This document shows positions 19,101 to 31,100 of a stretch of 64,000 nt of DNA, one piece after another. Source of the DNA: Bactericera cockerelli (Eukaryota > Arthropoda > Insecta > Hemiptera > Triozidae); assembly GCA_024516035.1 (NCBI GenBank), contig CM044956.1:4666583-4730582 (forward strand), read 5' to 3'. A program made the position numbers and the translations under genes. Each line of letters opens with the position of its first letter. The stretch's first letter is position 1. Under the pieces are notes generated by a model, which saw nothing but the letters and a program-made list of their open reading frames with translations, had not been told where the DNA came from and searched no databases.

Positions 19101-22100
19101 GTCTTCCCAAAGTAAATACGTGGATACGTAGGTAGGTATATAAAAAAGGTTTTCTTTCTTTCTTGGCGGTGCAAAATTAGCGTTTTGTTGGATTCTCGAA
19201 TATCGCCAGTATAATTATGAAATTTGTTGAAAAGGCTATATAATTGTTAAATAAATAAAATACAATAATATTAAGGAAGTAAAATCACTTCCAAAAAATA
19301 TTATAATGTGTCTTCACGAATTTCAAAAATACCGATGAGAAATCACCGGCAGTTGTAAAGTGCCGATTTCCGACACTTCAGATTTTCAACAAATTTCATT
19401 CATTTTTACCCCTTAAACAAAAAGGTGTCTCTGATCTACTAACTCCGATATAGTAGTCTCGGAGATTGATACGAGAGAGTAAAAACAGCGTGCTCGGAAA
19501 CATCTTTCTCTGGGAGTACTACGAGAGAGTAAAAAAAGCGTGCTCGGAAACATCTTTCTCTGGGAGTACTGCGGGAATGGATAGAAACTCTCCCGGAGAA
19601 TGTTTAACCAACTTACTCGGAACCTATACCGGATCTATGCCCGAGCTAACTCGGGACAAGATCCAAGCTAACTCCAAGCTAACGTCCCGAGTACATGGTC
19701 TCGGAACGGTCTCCGAACGAGATCCAATACCCTGTGGCAACACCGCAATGCGCCTGGCTCCATATCTTAAGAGCTTGCACGCATTTTGTTTTTAATTTTT
19801 AAAGTTCTTTGTTTTATGCGACGTTAAACATAAATTAAAAAAAAATCTCCTGTAGGTAAATGTTGTAATCTTTTTAAAAGTCGTAAGTTGTTTTATCATA
19901 TCATAATAGGTGTAATGTGTAATCTTTTTATAGTTTCTTCTTTTGCAAAAGTGTTTGGTTTTCACAGACATACCCTTGTGTTAGTATCTATTGATTGCAA
20001 TCAATAGATACTACTACTAAAATAATTATGATCTATGGAGGAAATCCACATGATATTTTCCACCTGTTTACATGTATTGTGCATCCAATCCAACATAGCT
20101 TCAACCTGAAGAAACCTATTGAAGCTGCCTCCCTCCTCAAACATATTGAACCTGACATGGGATAAGTGAAAGTGACTACAAATTGATGATTTACACAAAA
20201 TAATTATATCTAACAATTTCTGATAAAAGTCCAACAAGTTGACTCTTCTAAAGTTCCTACATCATAGTTTTAGGGTGTAACTAAAAAGAAATTTTTCTCT
20301 ACTTTAAAAAGTTTACTGTTCTAAAGTGTACCAATTTCCATGCATTAATCATAAGTGAGTTTTACACTCCAATTAGTGGGGTAAGCAATATCTAAACAAT
20401 ATCTTACATTTTACATTTTTTTATAGTCAAACCAGGATATGTATGTGGAAATGCTGGAGATTAACCTGTTCCAGATATTCCACTTAATCAGAATCACACT
20501 CTTAACAGGTGTCTGACTGGGGGATTTTAAACAGGGAAAAGACCAGTGTTTTGCTAGACAACTATGAACAGAGAACTGACTAGCTAAAGGCTTTTTAATA
20601 GGTTCACATTATTGAAGATTTGACTATACTGTTCCATAATCAATAGATCCTGTGTTCAATTCACAGTTTTTTTTTCTTTCAAACAGCAATTCTGTTCCCT
20701 TTAAAAATGAGGCATTCCTAGCCCTTATCAGGCTAAGTGAGGTTAATGTGGGTAGCTGGGACTATTCCCAGTAAATTCAGTATACAACCCCCATTTTTAT
20801 TTTAAATAAATAAATCTGTTCTCCGAAAATGTGAGGCTGGTATATCTAGCCCTACTCAGGCTGAGTGAGGTGAATGTGGGTATCTGGTACTGTTCCCATT
20901 AAATTCAGAATGAAATTCCCATCCTCACTATCTCAAATCAGGACAGGGGTTTTTCATGAACCAGTTATAACATATAAAAAAATATTGTAAGTTTAGAAGA
21001 AGTATTAAGTGTTGCAAATTTAGACAGTTTTTTTACTTGTAATAAGTACATTTTTTACTATAATGTGTTCATTAATTTTAATTTTTAAAACAGTAGCTTG
21101 TATTATTCAAGATTTGACTACTCCCCGTAATCTAAAGATTTTGGTTCATTTTTGTTGTTGTGAAACAGATAATTCTCCTTCTTTAGAAAATATGAGGCTG
21201 ACATGTGTATACACAGCCTTTATCAGGCTGGGTGAGGTTAATGTGGCTACCTGGTACTATTCCCAGTAAATTCAGAATAAAATGGCCCAACCCAGGCTCG
21301 GTGAGCTTAATGTGGGTAACAGGTTTGTGAGTTTCCTGCAAATGAGGGTAAAACCTCGGTCATGATATGACTATGCAATTGAGGTTAAACCCACTTTAAT
21401 CAAACAAAAAAAAAATCTGGAAGACTGTTCTTTTTTTTATGAATGCCATATTATAGTCAAAATTCTCTCTGGGTTCTATTTCCTAATTTCATCTCTAATA
21501 ATCTCAACTTCTGTTCTGGTAGTCTTTGTCTTCGGGCAGCCTGCTGCTGGGCAGGAAGATGGCATTTCAGCACATCTCTCTCTTAATTACCTATATGTAT
21601 AATAGATTTAGATTAATTAAGTCCACTTGGCTTAATTTATCTGCTGATTCTATGTATTATATTCTGTTTGTTTCATGTTTTTGTTTGTTACATATTTTTG
21701 CTTTTAATTCTTTTACCATGAAAATGGAAAAATATAAAACTGAAAAACACAAATTGTCTTCTTATTTATTAATGTTAGCATTTCATCAACAGCTTTTCAT
21801 CATTGTAGAACCAAATTGCCTTGAAATAGTATATTTTTCATCAAATCCAAATTAATTTTAAAAATTTCCTGTGAAATCACAATTTTCAATTTTTTCCGGG
21901 CAATGGCGGTGGTATGAAATTCAATATGGAGCCCCTTAATTATTAAGTAGGTATTCAATTTCCAAAACCTTGTAAAAATAAGCTTAATAAAATGCTCAGG
22001 GGGAGGAAATAGTAAGCTTATAAAAGTGTTTCTAAAATGTTAAGCCTTGTCAAAATAAGCTTTATAAAATGTTTGAATCTTGTCAAAATAAGTGTTTTTA

Positions 22101-25100
22101 AAATCTTTTTAAACACTTTCTGTGCCGTCTGGGTAGTCTGCTGTGACTAAAGATAGAGATACTTTTAAGATGTGAACTTATGTGATACTTTTATTTTCAT
22201 GTCAATTTTTTTTCTAATGTTTCTAAATTGATTGCATAAATATATTGATACCTTAGATTCCTTGGGTCAAATAAGCATGGATTATCTCTATCAACTAGGG
22301 GTCAGAAATGGACCCTAACTGAGTTAGAACTGACTTAAACTCGAAAAATTAATATTAAAAATTGAATTCGTATCCTATGTCCTATACATATGTCCTAACT
22401 AAAGGGCGGGGTTATTGGTTATTGCCTATGGCAATCTCTTTATTCCAATTGTTTCTAGTCTCTTATTGGGATTTTTCATTCTTTAAGGTGTATTCTTCTT
22501 TTATTTTTGTTTTGTTCTTAATTATTTTATTTTAAATTTCACAATAAAAAAAATGTTCTATTATAAAAATGTATCGTATTATTTTTAGGTGGTTTTACAG
22601 CTAAAATTCCCAGGGTATTTAAAACGGTCTGTGGTCTAGAAGAGACAGTCCCCGAGAATGTTCTCGGAGACGGTTCCGAGAAGGCTCGGAGACAGTCCCC
22701 GAGAATGTTCTCGGAGACGGTTCCGAGAAGGCTCGGAGACGGTCCCCGAGAATGATCTCGGAGACAGTTCCCGAGACCGATCTTGGAGCAATCTCGAGCA
22801 CCAGCAATCGACGCTACGGTGCGGACGTAGACTGTCCCGGAGCAGTCTCCGAATGGTCTCCTAGGTGTCTCCGATATCATTTTTTGGGATCCGAGACAGG
22901 ACGATACAATCTCGTTCCTAGATCTCGGAGATGGTTCCGAGACTGTTTTTTGTTTAAGGGGTAGGGTCAGCTGATTGGAAATGCAAAGAAACGTGCTGTT
23001 TATGTATATTTATATATACATCTTTCTGGCTGAAATGGGAAAATGTTGTGATCGACTGCTTTCTGCTCATGCGCTGAGCAGCGCTCAAGATTTGTGAGAA
23101 GCGTTCAAGACTTAAGTTCAAAATAAATTCTGTCTCTGTGGCTGATATGATTCACTGCGCATGCGTATCCGGACCACTCACACTAAATTTGTTTTAGGGT
23201 TGTTCAAAAATACGGGCCTTACACGCCAGGCTAGCTTGCAATTTCCTAAGGGTTTAATGGCTGAAAAAGTCCAAGTCCTCACAGTGGTTGATCACACATA
23301 GACATATGTGGTTTCAGGACAAGCTAACTGTGAAATAAAGTTGGCTTTAGACCATCATTCCCCCTCCTGCTGTAGCCAAGCTTTTTTCATCTCATCATGG
23401 TTGTTGATGTTGTCACAGTTATTTTGCTAATGCCTGAAATGACATTATCCATTCTAACTGGTAAGTCCAATGCTGTTTTGTCCTAGCCAATTGAACTAAC
23501 CAATTTGGACATTAGCCTAACCATCATATGAACATACCAATTTAAATAAAAAGTATTTCCCTCTGCTCCCACAAAGTGTGACTATAACTTTACACATAGC
23601 TGGTGCCATTGGTGTAACATACACTGGTAAAGAGCACATGATTAGCTTAGTGGAAACATACTTTCTTGGCACATTAGTCTCTGTTAATGTGTATCATAGC
23701 TTGTGGAGTCTTGAATAATTGTACTATATTTGAAGACCTAAGAGAGAGAGAGAAAAAAAAAATAGGGTGAAAAGAGGACGCGTTAAATAAAAAGATATGG
23801 AAAGAAAGGATTCATGGAACAAATGCCGACCCCAAGTAGGTTTGGGAAAGGGCAAAGTAATAGAAAAAGATTTTTTACATTTTCATTATTTTACATTTTC
23901 GTTTATTTCTCTTTTAGATAGTACCTTACAAAAACTGAATTTTATTATCAATACTATAAAATTGTGGCATCCCAGCTCCATCTTCATACTGATCAATCTC
24001 CTTGTGACCTTGTCCCTCTTAGTCGTACTATACTCGTGTCCTTTTTCTTGTTTCCAGTTAAGTCCACATCAAGTTCACTCTCTTCTGAAAGCCGTGGAGC
24101 AGATATGTCAGAAACGCCCCGGGATATTCTGCCCCCGCTACTCAACCAAGTGATTGACTTCACTCTCGAGGAACTCATCAAGACCCCACAGGACCCCCTG
24201 CCCGCGTCAGCGATACTTGTGGCTCTGGGCCGGAACCATTGTAACAATGTGAGTTTTTTTTTACGTTCTTTCGTCTATCCCGGTAGAGCAGCCTCCGTGG
24301 CGTAATGGTTGTGACTACTGCCCGTAGTCCAGAGTTCCCGAGTTCAACTCCCGGCTGGGGCAGACTTTTCGAAGAAAATTCTGTTCCATCCAAACACGTG
24401 AGGCTGGCATTTCCGGTCCTACCCAGGCTAGGTGAGGTTAATGTGGGTAGCTGGTACGATTCCCAGCGAATGGAGGGTAAAACCCCCGTCCTAATCCAGG
24501 ACGTTAAATCAAATAGAATCGTTGCCGTTAGGAAGGGCATCCAGCCGTAAAAAATGTACCAAAACCAATCAACCTCAACCATGAGGTTGAACAACGTCGA
24601 CCCTGCTTGAGCGGGATAAGACAGAGTAAAAGAAGAAGTCTGTCCCGGTAGCTCAGTGGTAAAGGCGGCACTCTATGAATCCAGAGATACACTTGTATAT
24701 GTATATTGTATACATATTTTTATGTATTCACCGTGGCAGAGTAGCGCACTGGGCTTCCACGCACGGTGACGTGGGTTCATCTCCATCAGGGTAGAATTTG
24801 TGAGATCTCTTGTCTGTCCCGGTAGCTCAGTGGTAAAGGCGGCACTCTGTGAATCCAGAGATACCAGAGGTCGCAGGTTCGAAACCCAGTCGGGACATGA
24901 CAAGTTATCCTCCCATTTGGGATCTTTACCACATAATAATATGTCTTGGGCTTACTGCTGGAATAAATAAGTCGATATTATTATTATTATTCCTTATCCC
25001 ATACTAAGGAAAGTATTGAATTTTGACCTACCCAGTTTTCACATTTTTGAACGAATCATACATAGCCTCAGGATACCAAAAAAGTTGTTTGCGGCCAATG

Positions 25101-28100
25101 GTTCGTGTGCCCGTCTGTATGTAAACACGATATCTCGAGAAAAGTTAGAGCTAGTGACTTGAAATTTGGTATAGAAGTTGATTTTATTGAGGGCCGCAAA
25201 AAGGGAAGGGCCGTTCCTTTGGATTGGTTAAAGATACAATTATTTTTTTTTTCTTTCTTTTTAAGTTATTTTATTATGTTATGTCATGTTTAAGTATTTT
25301 ATTTGTTTTGTGTAGTTTTCTTATGTATCATAGGTAGTACCCGTCTATTAATCAAATAAATAAATAATTTAAAAAAATGATAATATTAGTGGGTGCAGTG
25401 TCCAAAATACAGTATGCAAAAAAATGCTTGTCAATTTGTTATGAATTTTGTCAGTAAATGTTCTCATTTTATCCCATAAAATATATAAGACCTGTTTGAC
25501 TGCTGGAGTAAAGGGACTTTTCAGTCTTACCTCAGCAGTATAAACAAGGTATATTCTATTCTATTTTATTTCTCAGGTTATGGAATGTCTTCAGCCCAGA
25601 CTGTTGGGTGACCACCTACCCAACGTGTCAATGATCTACACGCTAGGCCACCTGTGTTCCGTGTCAGAGTTCATGGCGCACATTGTGTCCGCTCTGGACA
25701 CCATCATCTCCCTCCTGCCTCTGGTCAAAACTGACGACTACAAGTGTGCCTTCTCCTATGGTAATATTATATTTTTTTCTGTACAAAGGATGAAATGATT
25801 TTATTTCTGACTTCATACTTTGGTCTTGTTAAATTTTACAAGTTGGTATGTAGTTTTAAGTATTTTAAAATTGTAAAATCTAGTATTTATAATTTTAAAA
25901 TAATTTTATATTTAATTTTAAGATTATTATTTTGTACAAATGGAACTTGTTCCGTAAACTTGCAAAAAAAAAAAAAAAAACAAAAATAGTATTAGTATTG
26001 TGTCACTTCTCGCCCATCAGAGGGGAGGCATACTACGGGATGGGCGGGCTACAACACAGACCCCAAGCGTCTACAGTAGCTCCTGTTTCATGGTAACGAA
26101 ATAAAAAGGCTGTGAAACACTCTATCTTTAAATAAAAAAATACATTCTCGAATGTGTGCTATGGGTACATGATATAAAATAAAATTGAAATTTTACAGAA
26201 ATTACATTAATAAAACCACTCAGCTGGTTTCGAAACGTCTCGCAACATCTTAACTCGCACTTTTAATGGGAAGTGATGCAAAGTGTTGCGGGGCAACGTT
26301 TCGGTCCGTGGGATTCGATCTGATTTGCTTTAAAGGAAATAAAAAATAATATACACTGTAAGAGTAGTATCCCTATATTTTTTTTTTTTTTTTTTTTTAG
26401 ATAAGTGTTTTACAGAATTTTGTTTCGTAGCCTTGAAAGAGCAGCTACTGTAGACGCTTTTGGTCTGTGTTGTAGCTGTCCCATTCCGTAGTATGCCCCC
26501 TCTCTGATGGACGGGAAGTGACACCATACTTCCCATTTAGGTGCTGGGTCAACACAAGCACAACGGAAGGTATTCCTTGGAAACAACTGTAACAAATTTT
26601 TTAATACAAATATCTTTTCGGCTCTGGGAATCAAACTCAGAGCCGAAGTGGTCAATGCGTCTGACTGGTAATCCAGAGGTCGCGGGTTCAAAACCAAGCC
26701 GGGACATGACAAGTTACCCTCCCATTTGGGATTTTGACCACATAATAATACGTCTTGGGCTATTCTGGCAGTATAAATAAGAAGAAATAAGGAGTGCACT
26801 GGTAGTCAAGTGGTTAACGTTCGAATCCCACCCAGTGCATGAATTTTTCTTCATTAATTTGAGTTTGTAACCACATAATAATAAGACTCTGAGGGTTAGG
26901 TGGTAGAAAATGCTTTGAGCATTAACCTCGCCTGGTGGTTTCCTTCCACTAAAGAGTATTATTATTATATTATAATAGTCCTAATCGGGCAGTATAAATA
27001 AGGCGATGTTATTATTTTATTATTACCGCTAAGCTAATCGTGCGCTCTTTTCAGCTCTGGGTAAACTGTGCGACGCGGTGGATGAGCATTTGAGCAAATG
27101 CTCAGACAAGCACGACTGCGGGAGTGTTTCCAAGGAGACCCTGTCCAGCCAGCTGGCGGTGGCGTTCAACTGCTTGTTTACATTCTGGCTCAACAGCAAA
27201 GACAATAAGGTAATGTCCGGTGCTACGGATCTTGAAAAACACCTAAAAAAACACTAAACTAGGGATTGGGAGCGCTAGTTCCAAAAGGATTCGTTAAATT
27301 AGCGCTCGTGAAGTAAATCGAGGGTTTTTCCACCTCGGTTTGGCGAGCAAAAATAATTGGCGGTCAACTGTTTCTTTACATTCTGTTTGCATTGGAAAGA
27401 CAATAAGGTAAGGAGGAAATAATAATTGGCGGTCAACTGTTTGTTTACATTCTGTTAATTGGCGTTCAACTGTTTGTTTACATTCTGTTTGCATAGGAAA
27501 GACAATAAGGTAGGGAGGAAATAATAAGTGGTGTTCAACTGTTTGTTTACATTCTGGCTCAACAGCAAAGACAATAAGGTAGGGAGGAAATAATAACTGG
27601 TGTCAACAGCTGTTTGTTTAAAGTCTGGCTCAACAGCAGACACAATAAGGTAAGGAGGAAATAATAATTCAACTGTTTGTTTACATTCTGGCTCAACAGC
27701 AAAGACAATAAGGTAGGGAGGAAATAATAATTCAACTGTTTGTTTACATTCTGGCTGAATAACAAAGACAATAAGGTAGGGAGGAAATAATAATTCAACT
27801 GTTTGTTTACATTCTGGCTCAACAGCAAAGACAATAAGGTAGGGAGGAAATAATAATTGGCGTTCAACTGTTTGTTTACATTCTGGCTGAACAGCAAAGA
27901 TAATAAGGTAATGACGGTTTTACGGATCATGAAAAACACCAAAAAAAAAAAAAAAAAAAAAACACGAAACCGGGGATTGGAAACGTTAGTAGTCCCCGGC
28001 AGGATTCGTCAAATTAGCGCTCGTGCAGTAAATCGAGGGTTTGGCGAGCAAAACCCTCGATTTACTGCACCAGCGCCATTTACTGCACCAAAATGGTGAG

Positions 28101-31100
28101 AAGAAAAAAGATCAAACAATAAACCATAAGCAAAATGAACAGAGAGGAAAACCCGAGAATATAAATCAACAGTATCGAGAGCAAAGTGAGGAAAAAAGAG
28201 GAAAGCAGAACATAATTGAAATAGTACAATTAAATCCGAAACAACGACATCAGAAACAAGATCAAAGAGTAATGTACGCACAAGAGAGACAAAGAGAACC
28301 AAGCCAACAACGAGTAAACCAACAACAACATCAAAACGTGATACATCAAGATCAAACAAATGGATATTATGAAAGAATTTTCCTTATAGGAGACAGTCAC
28401 TGTAGGGACCTATATCCCATATTAAGGAACTTTACCCCCGATACATGTAGAGTTAATGTCATAACTAAACCAGGTGAAACATTAGATAACATTGTAAATT
28501 TCTTAGATACAAAGAGATATGATCACAATGATATCATCATTGTTTTTGCAGGAACAAACGACCTATTCAAAACAGATTTGCAAGATATAGAAAAAGCGTT
28601 AGTTACCTTAAAAATGAAGTGCAAAGATACCAATGTAGTTATGATACTTATACCACCAAGATACGACAAAAAACACATAAATAAACATATTCTGCGACTA
28701 AATACCAAAATAAAGAGTATTATAGAAACATATGACAAATTTAGATACATAGACCCAACTAATTTTTTAGATTCCTATGACTATTTAAACGATAGATTAC
28801 ACTTAAACCACATGGGACAAGAAACACTGTGCAGAAAACTTGTCATTAAAATTTTTAGAAAAATTAACACATCAAGAAGATACAATCAAATAGCACACAA
28901 ACACAACACAATAGCACTAAGCAAACACAACAAACGAGAAGAAAGACTTTCTTACAAAACAATAAATAAGTACAACAGAGAAAGTCATTATTATAAAACT
29001 GAAAACGAAAAAATACAAAAAAACGCACAGCAAATGGAAATAGGAAATCATCTGCCTGATAGACAAAGATATAAATCAATACAACAACAGGTTACAAACA
29101 ACCAACAGCAACAAAAACAAGATTTACAAAAACCGAGCAAAACAAATGAACAAAGAGACATACAAAATATTCAACATGAAGAAAATGATAGAAACCAGAG
29201 CCAACAGTTGCAGCAAGATTTTCAACAGCACCACAACCCACAAGAGCAACGACAGCGACAACAACAACAACAGAATCACAAACAGTACCTTCAGCAGCAA
29301 CAACCACAGAATCTAAAACAGCAGCAGGAGCTGCTGAATCAACATCAACAAGAAGAAAAAGACCAGCACTTACAACAGAGGACACTGCTGCAACATAAGG
29401 ACTGGAGGCAACAGCAAATGCAATTAGAGCAACTACATGCATATTATGATCAACAAAGACATACCCGTCTACAAAATCAGTACATGGAACAGCAGAAACA
29501 ACAAAATGTGCATCATAGTCAGGCAGTGCAACAGCTATGGTCAACACAACAGCAGCAACAACATGAACAATATCAAAAATCTGAAATCCAAATGAGACAT
29601 GAACAACTTAAACGCCAAGTAGAATGGTGCATGAAGAATTTTCAAAATCTCTTGACAAATCCCAACTGGGATTACATGCATTAGATGTAGAAAATCGCAA
29701 ACCAATTACGCAAATAAAAAACTCAAACATAGGGCACACCTCAAAAGAAAAAGAAATTAATAGAGAAACAAACAATCGAAATGGCAATAACTCAATAATA
29801 ACGCAGAAAGAAACCATAGACAATGTCCATGAACTAATCATTCAAGAATACGGACACAAATACTATCACCAGATCTGGGAAAATATTGAAGAAGCGTGTA
29901 GTATTGAATATGCCCTGGATAAATTTCATACAAATACAACAAACCTAGAACATAATATGTTCGGTGGTGAAAACAATGTGCACAACATTACTCATGATAA
30001 GACCAATGAAAATAATAATAGCTATACAAGAAAAAATGACATACAGAACAAATGCATAGTAGATACTAGAGATAGCAACTTCAATTGCAAAAACAAAAAC
30101 AGCAGAAACAACTACCATACATTGCAAACAAAATAGACAGCGTAGAATCAATCATACAAAAACTGAACCCTGATATATTTGTCATTACAGAGCATGGTCT
30201 GCATAAAAATCAATCAGGACTTCTAAAACTGAATGGTTATAAAATGGTTGGATCATACTACAGGGAGAAACGAAGTGGAGGAACTGCCATATTGGTTAAA
30301 GACAAAGTAGATTGTGAATATGTAGATAGGTACAACCATTTCGCCAAAGACTTCTATTTCGAACTAACAATTGGAAAGTTAAAATATCCTAGTTTTAAAC
30401 TTTTCATTATAGGATTGTACAGATCTCCATCCTTTTATCCTAAACACTTTTTTGAAACACTAGAAAATTTACTTGAAGTAATTCACAATGATCAGGGGGC
30501 AAAAATCAAAATCATTATTGCAGGGGATCTCAACATCGATTCAATGAAAGATCAAGAAAGAGAATCATTGGATACGATATTGAAACCTTACAAACTACAA
30601 AATTCTATCAACTTCTATACAAGAATAACACCAACCACAAAAAGTTCAGTTGATTATTTTATATCAAACTTGGATGACTACATTGTAAAATGCGATGACA
30701 TAAAATTGCCAGAGATATCAGATCATAGCGGACAGCTTACAAGTTTCTATACAACACAATACCCTTCAGAGAAAATTTACGAGTTTAGGAGACACACAAG
30801 TCAAAATAACATTAATGAATTTTGTAACTCTCTTGAGAAAATGAACTGGACAAAATTAATCAATGATCAAACAATACATATCAATGAAAAATGGTATATA
30901 TTCTGTAATACATTTAAGAATCAATTTAATAAGAATTGTCCAACATCAAAAAAAGAAGTGAAAACTTCAGCGAACACAAAGGTAAAACTAAACAAGGAAA
31001 CACTAGAATTAAAAGAAGAAATGTACAAAAATTACAAACTATACACAAACACAAATAACAAAACATATCATGAACAATATAAAACATTTAAAAATCTGTA

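Larger units (their letters stand above)
16761..23218. mobile_element. 6.46-kb TIR DNA transposon, PIF/Harbinger-like by target site, no transposase seen
   Basis: Ends GGCCCGTATTTTTGAACGTC and, reverse-complemented, GGCCCGTATTTTTGAACAAC: 26 of 28 terminal bases match. A 3-bp duplication TTA (16758-16760, 23219-23221) interrupts a family B SINE exactly, which proves the boundaries. TTA/TAA duplications are typical of PIF/Harbinger elements. No DDE transposase or Myb-like frame is visible, so it is non-autonomous or decayed; much of its length is other repeats and the nested element at 19409-22961. Confidence 0.85.

Noticed and set aside
22539..22964. Arg/Glu/Ser-rich frames on both strands
   Set aside because: Produced by the CTCGGAG subterminal motif repeats of the TIR element; no codon-level signal.
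16761..23218. Autonomous Harbinger transposon
   Set aside because: The ends and TTA duplication fit, but no transposase or Myb-like frame was found.
27210..27912. CRISPR array
   Set aside because: Repeats are direct and regular, but the units are exon-derived, spacers are constant, and the context is eukaryotic.
27455..27942. Minus-strand repetitive frames with NVNKQLN repeats
   Set aside because: Antisense of the exon 5 tail array; they arise only because the unit lacks stops.
29092..29547. Valine/alanine-rich minus-strand frame
   Set aside because: Antisense shadow of the CAA/CAG tract of LINE ORF1.
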